From assembly GCA_028285545.1 (NCBI GenBank), contig JANQPA010000108.1:1-64000 (forward strand): a DNA stretch of 64,000 nucleotides, in the 5' to 3' direction. Source of the stretch: Saprospiraceae bacterium. Lineage in GTDB: Bacteria > Bacteroidota > Bacteroidia > Chitinophagales > Saprospiraceae. Shown here in pieces: positions 54,519 to 64,000 of the stretch. Below the pieces are notes generated by a model. That model saw nothing but the letters and a program-made list of their open reading frames with translations. It searched no databases and was not told the DNA's origin. The position numbers and the translations under genes were made by a program. The stretch's first letter is position 1. Each line of letters opens with the position of its first letter.

Positions 54519-55759
54519 GATTCTTTTTTATGGATAGTAGATTTAAGAATACCTTGTTTAAGATGAGTGGTTATCTCACTTCCGTCCTCAATTTGATCAA
54601 CTGAGGTGAGGATTTGCCCATTATATTCAGTTATTGAATAACCTCGTTTTAAGCTGTTTTCTACATTTAACAAAATGGAAAGTTCCTCCAGCTGCTTTAA
54701 TTCTTGGTGAAAAGATTTAAGGTTTTGAAAGACAAGGAGAGGAAACTGCTCTTCGATTGCCTTGAGACGTTCTTCTTGCCTAATAAAAAGCTGTTGAACT
54801 AATAAAAGTAAACGTTCCTCCTGTTCTTTTAACTCCAACATGCCCTGACTAATTTTTGCCCGAACGATCCATTTGATTTGCTGCTCTATTTCCAATAGTG
54901 AATTCTCGTAAGCCATGTTTTTGCTGAGAATGAAATCGGCTGCAGCAGTAGGAGTTTTTAAAACTGTATGAGCTACGAAATCAGCAATGGTCTCATCGGT
55001 TTCATGTCCTATACCTGTAAGTACAGGCAAGGACATTTCTGCTATTGATTTACACAAATCGTAATCATTAAAAGGAGCGAGATCTAATTTAGCTCCGCCT
55101 CCTCGAATAATTACCAGACAATCCCATTTTTTGGACTGCAGGTTGATCTTTTTTAGGGCTTTCATCATGGAGGGAACAGCACTTTCACCTTGAAGGGTCG
55201 CATCAAAAATTTGTGTGTTAATATGGAATTGGAAAGGATTGTTTGATATTTGATGCAAAAAATCTTGCAGTCCGGCAGCATTTTGTGAAGATAAAACAGC
55301 AATATTTTGTAAAACCAGGGGTAGCTTTTTTTCTTTGTTTAGGGACAGCAGCTTTTCTTTTTGCAGTTGGTCCAAGGTCCACCGCTTTTGCTGCTCATAC
55401 TTTCCCAGGGTATATGAAAGGTCTACATCCTGAATAATCAATTTTAATCCAAACCGTTCATGGTAATCCACCTGGCAATAAAACATGACCTCCATGCCCT
55501 CCTGAAGCAAAGATTGAAGCTCTTTGCCTAATTTTCTCTTTAAACTTCTATAAGTACGATCCCAAATAACAGCTCCGGCTCTGGCAATGATCTGAGTTCC
55601 CTCTTCATCTTTTTCTACAAGGTCAAGAAAACAATGAACTTTTGCAATGTCAAATTGGGCAATTTCACATTTCACCCAAATTGGCTCCGACAAATTCAAA
55701 GCCAAAATCCTGCGGATGTATTCATTTAATTCAAAAAGTGTATGAGCATCTGATGCCAT
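54515..55759 (-). CDS. xseA: Exonuclease VII large subunit
   Basis: This is a 414-residue XseA. The N-terminal OB-fold (LFELNEYIRRILALN ... WVKCEIAQFDIAKVHCFLDL) is followed by the catalytic core: IAVLSSQNAAGLQDFLHQI, RGGGAKLDLAPFNDYDL, LPVLTGIGHETDETIADFVAH and TPTAAADFI. The C-terminal helix bundle (about 290-390) is shorter than in E. coli (456 residues), as usual for the phylum. It is coupled to xseB. It acts in mismatch and DNA-damage repair. Confidence 0.95.
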   Translation of the reverse strand: MASDAHTLFELNEYIRRILALNLSEPIWVKCEIAQFDIAKVHCFLDLVEKDEEGTQIIARAGAVIWDRTYRSLKRKLGKELQSLLQEGMEVMFYCQVDYHERFGLKLIIQDVDLSYTLGKYEQQKRWTLDQLQKEKLLSLNKEKKLPLVLQNIAVLSSQNAAGLQDFLHQISNNPFQFHINTQIFDATLQGESAVPSMMKALKKINLQSKKWDCLVIIRGGGAKLDLAPFNDYDLCKSIAEMSLPVLTGIGHETDETIADFVAHTVLKTPTAAADFILSKNMAYENSLLEIEQQIKWIVRAKISQGMLELKEQEERLLLLVQQLFIRQEERLKAIEEQFPLLVFQNLKSFHQELKQLEELSILLNVENSLKRGYSITEYNGQILTSVDQIEDGSEITTHLKQGILKSTIHKKES

Positions 55760-55772
55760 CTCCCCAAAATTA

Positions 55773-55805
55773 AAAAAGGAAAAAGACCTTGCCTTTTTCC
55801 TTTTT
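55773..55805 (-). terminator. Hairpin before xseA
   Basis: AAAAAGGAAAAAG pairs with CTTTTTCCTTTTT (55773-55785 with 55793-55805) around loop ACCTTGC. It lies 20 bases past the stop of the small lipoprotein and presumably ends that transcript. Confidence 0.65.
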
Positions 55806-55825
55806 ATAGTAGAATGAATAAATTA

Positions 55826-56002
55826 TTATTTCATTTCAGCCTCTTCTTCTTTATTTATTACCTCCTCTGAAGATTCCTCCATCTGCTCCATTCTTTGTTC
55901 GTTAACATTATCAACTTCCTCAGGCTGAAGGGAGGCACAGGCAATAATCGTGGCTATGTGTATTATAATTGCTAAAATGATAATCTTTCTTGGTAATAGC
56001 AT
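55826..56002 (-). CDS. 58-residue lipoprotein with acidic tail
   Basis: The ATG at 56002 opens a 58-codon frame ending in TAA at 55826. The protein has a hydrophobic lipoprotein signal (MLLPRKIIILAIIIHIATIIAC, lipobox IIAC, Cys22), then a Glu/Met/Asn-rich tail (VDNVNEQRMEQMEESSEE ... EEEAEMK) that looks disordered or helical. A well-formed promoter lies upstream (56026-56056) and a hairpin downstream. This is a small gene in its own transcription unit. I know no family. It is a good candidate for a small envelope lipoprotein. Confidence 0.72.
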   Translation of the reverse strand: MLLPRKIIILAIIIHIATIIACASLQPEEVDNVNEQRMEQMEESSEEVINKEEEAEMK

Positions 56003-56025
56003 AAAGCTTTAATTTGTTAATCCGT

Positions 56026-56056
56026 CAAATGTAGCTTTTGTACGCTAATAGGACAA
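56026..56056 (-). promoter_or_regulatory. Promoter of the small lipoprotein gene
   Basis: Reading the minus strand, TTG (56056-56054), 20 bases, and TACATTTG (56033-56026) form a full Bacteroidota promoter 24 bases before ATG 56002. Confidence 0.7.
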
Positions 56057-56319
56057 ATTATAACATTAAAAGTTTATTGGAAAAAAGTTCTCATCTTGGC
56101 TTTAAGGTTTATAAAGATATAAAAAATAAATCTAACAATGCATCAGTTTATTGAAACATAATATGAATCTAAAAGCTTTTCATTTGTAAAAGGAAGTGAG
56201 TAAATGAAGTATATAGAAGTATGTGGAAGTATGTGGAAGTATGTAGTTGTGTCATGAGACAAAATATTTCTATTTTACTTCAGGAGCCAGCGACTATACT
56301 TCAAATTACTTCTATATAA
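56034..56319. other. Spacer between small lipoprotein and tamL
   Basis: Apart from the promoter and the decamer arrays at 56201-56317, no gene is seen in this AT-rich stretch. Confidence 0.4.
56201..56317. repeat. Decamer array with inverted partner
   Basis: The units TAAATGAAGT, ATATAGAAGT, ATGTGGAAGT, ATGTGGAAGT, ATGTAGTTGT fill 56201-56250. On the minus strand 56293-56317 reads ATATAGAAGT, AATTTGAAGT, ATAGT. The right part ends three bases before the tamL stop. Confidence 0.8.
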
Positions 56320-58698
56320 TTAAAATGGATACCCAAAAGCAAGATTCAAGACCAGATTTTCTCGTCTCCAACTTGGATCACCTAACCTGATGTCATTACC
56401 TACCCAGCGTTGACCTTCTGGAAGCCAGGGTTTGACGAGAGGAAATGCAAGATCAAGCCGAAAGATTAAATAACTAAGGTTAAGCCGCAAACCAAGTCCG
56501 GTACCCAGGGCAATCTGGTCGGTAAAAGTGCTGAAATCAAATTTGCTTATACTTTCCTCTTCATCTTTTTCAATGCGCCAAACATTACCGGCATCAGCAA
56601 ATAGGGCGATCTCTACATACTTATTTGCCATGTAGCGATATTCAAAGCTTGATTCTATTTTGACATCTCCTTTTCCTTGTAGTACACTAAATTCTTGTTG
56701 ACTTACATTGGTGGTTCCCGGACCAAGAGATCGAGGGTAAAAAGCACGAATACTTGTAGGCCCACCCACTGAATATAAATCTGTAATAGGAAAGATAACC
56801 TTATCTCCAAATGGAAAGGATACGTTAGTGATAAATCGGAAGGCAACAGTATGTTTAGGTTTTGGGATATAAAAGAATCGAAAATCATTTTCGGCCTGGA
56901 TAATTAAGTTTTCCAAGTCTTTAGCATCAATTGAGGTTAATTCATCCTCAAGAATTTTGTTTCCTGCAACCGAAAAGCGTCCTCTGTAGAAGTAATTGTT
57001 TTTTCGTAGCCCAATCTTTCTGGAGTCATACTGGAAAATATAATCAGGTTGGAAAACCCACATGCGTTCCAGATTGAGGAGCAATTCTTCCGATTCGTCA
57101 AAGGAAAAGATAAACTGCAATAAGGGCTTAAGATCTGGGTTTCCATATCGTACATCCTGAAAAGAAAGGCGCAGTGGAAATAACTCACTTTGGATAGTAG
57201 GCTGACGTTGCCAGATGTAACCAAAACTTAACTCATATTTATCAACAGAAAGAGAGGGAGCAAAAGTTGAATCCATTTCTAACTCATTCAACAAATTATC
57301 AAAGCCGAAAAAGAATAGATTATCTAAAAATTCTGGGTCATTATCCAACTTTAGGTTGATGCGCTCTCTGTCAAATGCAAATTGTACCCTAGTATTTGCC
57401 CTAATTAAAGAAGGGAGCACTCTGCTGGACACAAAAGGGATACCCAGTCCTGGTCTTTGAAAACTGGTTTCGAGTCTTATCTGTTCGAAAAAATTACCCG
57501 CATCATCTCTTAATGGGAAGTTAAAATTACCACTGGCTCGGATCTGAAACTGCTCGGCACCTCGAAATAAATTGCGATTCCGGTACCCCAAAGACACCTC
57601 TGGTCCCAAATACTGATCGGATATCAAGGCCAATCCTATCGAACCTTCAATGGAATGTAAAAATTTAGGAGTAAGAAAAACTTTAACACTTAAAAGAGAG
57701 TCTGATTTATCCGATCGGTCAAATCGCATACTTACGAATTTATAATAATCCATATTGGTAAGCCTGCGCAAAGTATTCTGGTGTTTTTGTGGATTATATC
57801 GCTCACCCTCATTAAAAAAGATAACATCTCTTAACCTGATCGGTCGAATATCCAACTCATTATAAACCAGATTAAGCCCTTCATAGGAGATGCTGTCAGT
57901 ACCTAAAGGTCGACCAATCTGATAATCTGTATAAATGGTAATTTCATCGATGTAGTTAACATCCAAATCTTCGGGAGGGGCATTGGATTTTAACTCCATT
58001 CGCAAATCAATCTCATGGCCCCCCAAAGTAGTATCAGCCGTAAATTTTAGATAATCAGATTCAAAAAAGTAAAGACCTTGTCGTTTGAGAAGAAGGCTTA
58101 TTCTTTCTCGTTCAGCTTTTAAAACATCTAAATTATAAGGATCACCTAGTTTTATTAAAGAACCTGGATAATAAGGGGCCATCATCTGACTCACTAAAGT
58201 ATCCTTAATATCATAAGAAAAGGTCCGGATGGTATATTGTGGTCCTGGTTTTATCTGATATTCTACGACTGCCTTTTTTTTGCTGGTATCCAAAGCCACA
58301 TCCACCTGAGGGAGAAAATAGCCATTATTGAACAACCTATTTTCCATTAATTGCTCAACCTTATTGGAAATTTCGATATTGTGTAAAACAGGTTCTTCTC
58401 CAAAAATCCCCTGTACCCAATTTCCAAAGCCTTTTTCTTTTTCAGTATAAAAAAAATTGTGCCAATATAATCGCATTGGAAAGCCTAAAAGTTTCCGGTT
58501 TGGGCTTGGGGAAAATAAAGCTTCTAATTTAGGACTAAGGTTTTGGCTGGCTTCCTTAGTAGTAGAAGTGTCAAATTTTACCCTGGAACCGGTATAAAGG
58601 TATTCACCACTTTTTATGCCTTTTGTCGTTGAACAGGAAAAAGTATTTACTCCCAAAAAAAGGATTAAGCAATATAGTAGTAACTTTTTGGCACTCAT
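56320..58698 (-). CDS. tamL: TamL, TamA-like Omp85 lipoprotein
   Basis: This is a 792-residue outer-membrane protein: a lipoprotein signal ends in NTFSC (Cys22), then POTRA-like domains (to about residue 400) and a C-terminal Omp85 16-strand barrel whose last residues are NLVLNLAFGYPF, ending in Phe. The barrel contains GGPTSIRAFYPRSLGPG, the conserved motif of Omp85 strands. In Bacteroidota TamL replaces TamA and works with TamB in outer-membrane assembly. Its ATG lies three bases after the TamB stop, so the two are cotranscribed. Confidence 0.88.
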   Translation of the reverse strand: MSAKKLLLYCLILFLGVNTFSCSTTKGIKSGEYLYTGSRVKFDTSTTKEASQNLSPKLEALFSPSPNRKLLGFPMRLYWHNFFYTEKEKGFGNWVQGIFGEEPVLHNIEISNKVEQLMENRLFNNGYFLPQVDVALDTSKKKAVVEYQIKPGPQYTIRTFSYDIKDTLVSQMMAPYYPGSLIKLGDPYNLDVLKAERERISLLLKRQGLYFFESDYLKFTADTTLGGHEIDLRMELKSNAPPEDLDVNYIDEITIYTDYQIGRPLGTDSISYEGLNLVYNELDIRPIRLRDVIFFNEGERYNPQKHQNTLRRLTNMDYYKFVSMRFDRSDKSDSLLSVKVFLTPKFLHSIEGSIGLALISDQYLGPEVSLGYRNRNLFRGAEQFQIRASGNFNFPLRDDAGNFFEQIRLETSFQRPGLGIPFVSSRVLPSLIRANTRVQFAFDRERINLKLDNDPEFLDNLFFFGFDNLLNELEMDSTFAPSLSVDKYELSFGYIWQRQPTIQSELFPLRLSFQDVRYGNPDLKPLLQFIFSFDESEELLLNLERMWVFQPDYIFQYDSRKIGLRKNNYFYRGRFSVAGNKILEDELTSIDAKDLENLIIQAENDFRFFYIPKPKHTVAFRFITNVSFPFGDKVIFPITDLYSVGGPTSIRAFYPRSLGPGTTNVSQQEFSVLQGKGDVKIESSFEYRYMANKYVEIALFADAGNVWRIEKDEEESISKFDFSTFTDQIALGTGLGLRLNLSYLIFRLDLAFPLVKPWLPEGQRWVGNDIRLGDPSWRRENLVLNLAFGYPF

Positions 58699-58701
58699 GT
58701 G

Positions 58702-61700
58702 CTATTTGTTTCGCTTTCTGAAAAGGTTGATCTCATTAAAATCTTTGGAAAAAACAAAGGCTCCGCCCAATTTGACGACCTCCCCGGTAAATACATCGTT
58801 GACTTCTCGCTGATTAAAAACTTTTACTTTTAAAATCCCTCGTTTGGTAAGGGAATATTCAACAGCAATATTGTCTAGGTAGGCCTGAGAAGTTTGATTG
58901 GCATCTGTACGATTGGAAGCCACCCCATCTACACTGATGCTTAATCGGTCATCTAAAAATGATTTTCTTAAACTGACTCTGAAATCAGTTTCCTCAAAAA
59001 GACTACCTCCAGAACCACTGGCATCAGAGTCTATACCAAAATCAATATCTACAAATTTGATATATCTATTAGCCAGGTTGTTCAATTGTCCCGTTATCAA
59101 ATTACTCAAACCACCTTGAACATCTACATTGAGGAAATTATTATCAGATCCTATATCTTCAGCAATAAATCCATTAAAAAGAATCAAACTAAAAGCCTGT
59201 GTATTGGTACGACTAGGATCTTCTCTTAATCTTCCCAGGGCATCATGAATATTCGGGTCATTTGAGTTAGAAGTGATCCTTGGATATTCAATATTGGTAC
59301 TGATATCTATTTCTTTTAAGGGGCCACTTACAGAAATCTCTGCGATGAAAGTTTCCTGATTTTGAAGTTGATCCTCCCAGTTTTGTCGATCGGATTCTGA
59401 AACATTGCCTTCGCCACCCAAAATGCTAATAACGAGTGGATAGGCTGAAGTTTTAGTCGTATAGGTCGCCGTAATGCCCATTTGCGGATTATAGGGATCC
59501 CCTAGGAAGTTTACTGAACTTCCTTCTTTTACATTAAACCGGCGTCTTAACACCTCTGAGTAGGTAAATAAATATTCCCCTTCCGTCAAGGCAATTTGGC
59601 CAGTCATTTCTATATCATTATTAGGGAACATTCTGATGGACAATTCTCCTTGTCCTTTACCTACAAAATTATCTCCGGCAATCTCATCTGTGATTACTTT
59701 TATTCCCAAGTCATTAGTGATTTCTGCATTGATGGCAATATCAAAACCATAGCCTGATTGGATTTCATGCAACAAATCTTCTTCTACAATTTCCTGGTCT
59801 AGCGTATCTCGAGTAACAAACTCAACGATTCCCACACCTGATTCCAAACTCTGCAGACCACCATAGGAATAGATATAGGTTATATCTGAACCTTTTTCGG
59901 TTTTGATATCAACACTAATGCTTGGATTCTCAAAATCACCAATAATTTCGGTACTTAGATCGGCCACAAGAGTCCCATGATAAAGGTCATTATCTTCTCT
60001 TTGGGTATTAAGCAATAGAAAATCCTCAGCATCAAAATTCATGACCATCCCAAAATCCTGATAATTGAAGGTGATGATCTCTCCAGAAAAGGTAGCATTT
60101 TGGCCAAGAGAATCTTTTAAGCTGAATTCTGGAATACTGATTCCTTCCTCATTGAAAAAAACAAAGGCAGAGTCTATATCAAAACGAGTTTGTAGCATTT
60201 GAGGCCTGACAGAGGAATTGCGCAAATTCAGCTTGCCACTAATTTTAGGTGCATCTGTTTCTCCCTTAATACTCATATTGCCCGACAAATCACCACTAAG
60301 GAGACTTAAATAATCACCTAAGGCAGGTTCTAAGTTTTTCAGATTAAGAGCAGTAGCGGTTAACTCCAAATCCAGATCATCATTCAAAGAATCAGGTTTG
60401 TATTGACCTCTTAAATGAAAATCATTTTCATTGCCCAGTAATTTCGCATTAATATAAGTGAGTTGATCAGAGCCATAATTTACTTGAGCATCTAAATTAC
60501 CCAAAGGAGCATCAAAGACCTCTAAGCCTTCAATGCCTACATCTGTATTGACGGCCATAGCCGCAAAAATCTCCTTTAAACTAACCAAGCCACTTAAGCG
60601 GCCTCCAAAATAGCCGGCGTCCTTTTTGATCAGATCAGAGATAAAATCTAAGTCAAACTTTTCAAGACTGACATCCAATTGGTCAGTATTCAATTTATCA
60701 GAAAGCAACTCAATGGATTGGTCATCATAGCTGATTTTCCAATCCGTTGCTTGGATGGTATCTTTTTTATAAATAATCTCATTAGATTCTTTGATTAGCC
60801 AGGGCTGGTAATTCAAAATCAATTTTGGATCAATTTTTATTCTAAATTGGTCTTCAAGGTTATAGACATTGGCCAATATGTTAAAACGCTCTACATAGCT
60901 GCTGTCTCGTTGATTTAGTCGAGTGGTGAGAAGTCCTCCTCTGGCTTCCCCGGTAAAATTGGCATTGTGAATTTGAAATTGATCAAACAAAAATATATCT
61001 GAGAAATTCAACTCATAAGCCAGAGCATCTCTTGTACTATTAAAAAAGAAGAACAGATCTAAAATCTCATAATCACTATATCTCAAGGAAGGAATTTCAG
61101 AGTAAAATTTGAGAAGTTTATCTCGAGCATTAAAGGAACCGAGCATAAAACTAGGAGCAATTTCTTTGAGGCCTGGGATATACCCCATAGTCAGAATGTC
61201 CGGATTGTCAATCTCAAGCAGGAAATTAAAATAGGCGTTTTCTTCGATGGAAAGGGTGTCTAATTTTTCTGACCTGGGGTCAAAATAACTATTGAATTGC
61301 TGTTGCAACTGCCCCGCAATTTTTCCAAATTCAAATTTCCCATCCAAATTTCCATAAATGATATCTGACTCGATAGAAATATTATGCATACTGGTATCCA
61401 ACTTAGCAGTTACCACCATGCTATCCATCGTTTCACTCAAACTATCATAATGTACGATCCAATTTTCAGCCTTAATGACACCATCTAGTTTTTCCAAACT
61501 ACTTCCTGTGCTATGAATATCGAAAGAACCTGCCATGTCAAATGGCAAAGCAGTAAGTCGAAGCTTTTTAAAATCTAGTTTTTGGAGATTCAAATCAAAA
61601 TCAAACTTTTCATTAGGAGCATTAAAATCAGCCACTGATTTACCCCGTGCCTTAAACTCCTTTTCATTCACTGAGATATTACTTGTAACATATTGCCGAT

Positions 61701-64000
61701 CAATAACTCCTTCTAATACAATTCCCTCCTGCCAGTCGTAATCATCTTTATTCGGTTTTATTATGATTTTATAATTGGCCAAAAGATTATTTTGAGGATC
61801 TAATCCTGCTCCTGAGATACTTAAGCTTACCCCAAATTTACTGAGCGGGATGCCGATCATTTTTTCATACTCATCTTCTGTAAACAAACTTTTCAGGTCA
61901 AAAGCTGATAAATCAACCTGCATATCATAACTAGAGTCCCGCAATGAACCCTTCGCTTTCAACTGTCCGGCAGTAGTGGAAATAAGGATGTCAGAATTAA
62001 AATCATTCTGATTACCCTTTATAAAACCAGTAGCATTCGAGATGGCAGGTAATTTAATGTATGGAGGTAATATGCCCTTAGGTAAAAAAGCAACGATCTC
62101 TTCGGGTTTTAGATCTAATTCATTGATGGTAATGTCAAACTCTGGGTTTTTTCCTCCGCCAAATTCACTAACCAGACCAGAAGCATTTAAATAACTAAAA
62201 TTACCTCCCCGTAAGGCATATAGTTTAAAATCGGTGTTAATCTTTTCCATAGTACCATCTAAATCTCCCTTGAGAATAAGTTCTGGAGGTAGGTCTAAAT
62301 AGGAGGGTAGGGCATCAGAAGGAATTAAGGTTAATAATCCAGCTTTGCTGGTGTATAAAGTATCAATATTGACGATATACCGCAATTGTTCAGTATCCAA
62401 CACATTTAGCAGTTTTCCGGTGGATTTTAACCTGGAAGAAATGGGCTCGGTAGAGGAAGTAGCCAACACATTGATGCTAAAATCTAACTCTTTTAATGGC
62501 CCCTTAATACTGGCATCTGCCAGAGAAGAAGCCGGTAAAGTCATATATTCAGGAAGCGTATTTTGTGGCAGCCAATTCATCATTCCTGCTTCCGATATCT
62601 CAATGACTCCAGCTTTAAAATCAAGCTGAGTTTTTTCAAGATCTAAAGGGTTTCTAAGCCGACCGCTTAAATTTACATGCGAATCCCAACCTCGAACATC
62701 TAGCTGTTTGATCAATAGGTTGTTGAGTGTACCATCAACATTTGCTCTTACCGCCAGAGGTTTATTCCTGTTTTCTTTAACAAAAAATAAATCTCCAAGT
62801 AAGGGTGCAAAAAAGATGGCATCTTCCGGATGAAAACTTCCTTTTTCAACATTGCTTTTAATCTGCATAGCCCCTAGTGGAGCATCAGTGGTAACGAAAG
62901 GGAAAGTGACAAAAGTATTGGATACTTCCATATTGGAACGCGCCGTAACCATTTTTAAATCCTGCACCTCGGCACTGTCCAAATTATAATGAACTTGTGC
63001 TGACATTTCCTTTAACTCAATCCCCTTAGGTTCCGTGGCTGCCAATTGATTAATGGTAGCATAAATATCCAGATTTCGATAGGTAGCATCCTGGATGTCC
63101 ATTACTATATCTTTCAGTGAGAAATGATTGGGATCAAAGCCCTCAATTGAGGGCGTACCAGGTACATCATAGGAAAAATTACTTTCGGAAAGTTTGAAAC
63201 TGGCGGCGTCAATATCCATGCGCTCTCCAATGTACATACTGGCCGACTCTGTAACCAAACTTCCTACAGTTGTATACAATTCCATTTCTGGCATTTCCAA
63301 GCCAAAATTAATGTTGTTAAAGGTGATATTATTTGCTCCGATACGGAAAGTAGCTGAGCTGGAATCCTGGCGTGGCGTTTCTGTGGTATCTGGATTATCC
63401 ATCCGGATAAAAACACGTGTATTGGCAATTTTTACCTGATCCATCAGATAAACTCCACTATCCAGCTGTATATCTTGTGCATTGGTCTTTAACTGACCCA
63501 ATTGGATATCAAAGGTTTGGCCACTCATTTCATAGTAAGCACTGATATCCTCTAGCAATAATTCTGTATCAGGGAATAGTATTTGCCAGGGATTTTTGGC
63601 TGGAGGTTTTGGAGTGGAAGCTTCTTTAGTACTATCTGAAGCAAAGGCCTCTAATACAAAATCCAGGTTACTGCCCTCCGCAAGAGGATGAACATTTAAG
63701 TCAACATCTCTAACCAATACATCTTTGATGGCTATCTGCTTTTGGAAAATTTTACCTAAACCCAAATCAGAGCGAATTTCTTTTGCCCACAATAATGTAT
63801 CTTTTTGTTGATCTTCTACGTATACGTTTTTTATAGATATATATTTAGGCAATTTCCAATAGACCCCTTTTACACTGACTTCTGTATTTAATTTGTTGCT
63901 CAAGTATGAAGCAACCTGACGAGAGAGGAAAGATTGGACGCCCGGAAAGTTGATCAAAATTAGGAGTAGGAAAAATACGGCTAGCAAGACAAGAGAGAGC
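58702..64000 (-). CDS. tamB: TamB/DUF490 translocation and assembly protein (5' end outside window)
   Basis: At least 1766 residues are visible, and the true start is beyond position 64000. It opens with a membrane anchor segment (FFLLLILINFPGVQSFLSRQVASYLSNKLNTEVSV), then a very long beta-helical region of repeated short strands (the hydrophobic-groove lipid-transport fold of AsmA-like proteins), and ends with the DUF490 C-terminal domain (about 1330-1740, with GKGQGELSIRMFPNNDIEM and DFRVSLRKSFLDDRLSISVDG). It bridges inner and outer membrane and, with TamL, moves lipids or assists barrel assembly. The stop is three bases before tamL. Confidence 0.9.
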   Translation of the reverse strand, partial: LSLVLLAVFFLLLILINFPGVQSFLSRQVASYLSNKLNTEVSVKGVYWKLPKYISIKNVYVEDQQKDTLLWAKEIRSDLGLGKIFQKQIAIKDVLVRDVDLNVHPLAEGSNLDFVLEAFASDSTKEASTPKPPAKNPWQILFPDTELLLEDISAYYEMSGQTFDIQLGQLKTNAQDIQLDSGVYLMDQVKIANTRVFIRMDNPDTTETPRQDSSSATFRIGANNITFNNINFGLEMPEMELYTTVGSLVTESASMYIGERMDIDAASFKLSESNFSYDVPGTPSIEGFDPNHFSLKDIVMDIQDATYRNLDIYATINQLAATEPKGIELKEMSAQVHYNLDSAEVQDLKMVTARSNMEVSNTFVTFPFVTTDAPLGAMQIKSNVEKGSFHPEDAIFFAPLLGDLFFVKENRNKPLAVRANVDGTLNNLLIKQLDVRGWDSHVNLSGRLRNPLDLEKTQLDFKAGVIEISEAGMMNWLPQNTLPEYMTLPASSLADASIKGPLKELDFSINVLATSSTEPISSRLKSTGKLLNVLDTEQLRYIVNIDTLYTSKAGLLTLIPSDALPSYLDLPPELILKGDLDGTMEKINTDFKLYALRGGNFSYLNASGLVSEFGGGKNPEFDITINELDLKPEEIVAFLPKGILPPYIKLPAISNATGFIKGNQNDFNSDILISTTAGQLKAKGSLRDSSYDMQVDLSAFDLKSLFTEDEYEKMIGIPLSKFGVSLSISGAGLDPQNNLLANYKIIIKPNKDDYDWQEGIVLEGVIDRQYVTSNISVNEKEFKARGKSVADFNAPNEKFDFDLNLQKLDFKKLRLTALPFDMAGSFDIHSTGSSLEKLDGVIKAENWIVHYDSLSETMDSMVVTAKLDTSMHNISIESDIIYGNLDGKFEFGKIAGQLQQQFNSYFDPRSEKLDTLSIEENAYFNFLLEIDNPDILTMGYIPGLKEIAPSFMLGSFNARDKLLKFYSEIPSLRYSDYEILDLFFFFNSTRDALAYELNFSDIFLFDQFQIHNANFTGEARGGLLTTRLNQRDSSYVERFNILANVYNLEDQFRIKIDPKLILNYQPWLIKESNEIIYKKDTIQATDWKISYDDQSIELLSDKLNTDQLDVSLEKFDLDFISDLIKKDAGYFGGRLSGLVSLKEIFAAMAVNTDVGIEGLEVFDAPLGNLDAQVNYGSDQLTYINAKLLGNENDFHLRGQYKPDSLNDDLDLELTATALNLKNLEPALGDYLSLLSGDLSGNMSIKGETDAPKISGKLNLRNSSVRPQMLQTRFDIDSAFVFFNEEGISIPEFSLKDSLGQNATFSGEIITFNYQDFGMVMNFDAEDFLLLNTQREDNDLYHGTLVADLSTEIIGDFENPSISVDIKTEKGSDITYIYSYGGLQSLESGVGIVEFVTRDTLDQEIVEEDLLHEIQSGYGFDIAINAEITNDLGIKVITDEIAGDNFVGKGQGELSIRMFPNNDIEMTGQIALTEGEYLFTYSEVLRRRFNVKEGSSVNFLGDPYNPQMGITATYTTKTSAYPLVISILGGEGNVSESDRQNWEDQLQNQETFIAEISVSGPLKEIDISTNIEYPRITSNSNDPNIHDALGRLREDPSRTNTQAFSLILFNGFIAEDIGSDNNFLNVDVQGGLSNLITGQLNNLANRYIKFVDIDFGIDSDASGSGGSLFEETDFRVSLRKSFLDDRLSISVDGVASNRTDANQTSQAYLDNIAVEYSLTKRGILKVKVFNQREVNDVFTGEVVKLGGAFVFSKDFNEINLFRKRNK

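Overview
The window looks like chromosomal DNA from a free-living Bacteroidota, most likely of the Saprospiria type (Lewinella/Haliscomenobacter-like). This is an inference from several marks. There is a type IX secretion (T9SS) type A sorting tail and a type B (gliding-motility CHU_C) tail. Promoters follow the Bacteroidota form TTG, 18-20 bases, TAnnTTTG, and few genes have a Shine-Dalgarno. TamL and TamB are adjacent, DUF3857/transglutaminase proteins and long FtsX-type permeases are present, and the spacers are AT-rich. I see no rRNA, CRISPR, phage module, transposase or integrase.

Layout. A tRNA-Glu (17-88) is followed by an FG-GAP propeller protein, a CPBP protease, an alpha/beta hydrolase, an ankyrin protein and ATP-dependent PEP carboxykinase (pckA). 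Next come a beta-lactamase-fold lipoprotein coupled to a second lipoprotein, a GNAT acetyltransferase, a lipoprotein pullulanase, a small lipoprotein, a secreted trypsin-like protease with dockerin-like repeats and a T9SS-exported LVIVD-repeat protein (to 16.1 kb). From 16.2 to 25.6 kb lie a thioesterase, an MFS carrier, miaA with an unusual C-terminal extension, a PlsC-type acyltransferase, a large BNR-repeat exported protein, a SufS-like PLP enzyme and a YcxB-like membrane protein. From 25.8 to 33.3 kb lie a flavin-binding protein flanked by two related intergenic elements, two DUF3857/transglutaminase paralogues and an FtsX permease. From 33.6 to 39.6 kb lie rmuC, an EAD11-TM-TPR protein, an orphan small gene between inverted octamer arrays, proC, marR and yceI. 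From 39.7 to 48.5 kb lie a second FtsX permease, kbp, a GPH sugar transporter, a class I amidotransferase, ndh, a deoxynucleoside kinase and folK. From 48.7 to 64 kb lie a 1604-residue adhesin-like T9SS type B protein, a lipocalin-like protein, xseB/xseA, a 58-residue lipoprotein not seen by a longer-ORF cutoff, and tamL/tamB (tamB runs off the window).

Most coding content is housekeeping, envelope and secretion. The least explained structure lies between genes. At least thirteen spacers hold degenerate short-period tandem repeats with periods of 6, 7, 8, 10, 11 or 16 bases. Unit and period differ from locus to locus, but several loci share an octamer family, and many form inverted arms giving long hairpins. 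They occur at convergent, codirectional and divergent junctions, so termination alone does not explain them. Several in-frame TTG codons that would extend genes lie inside promoter -7 elements; starts were moved to downstream ATG codons accordingly.
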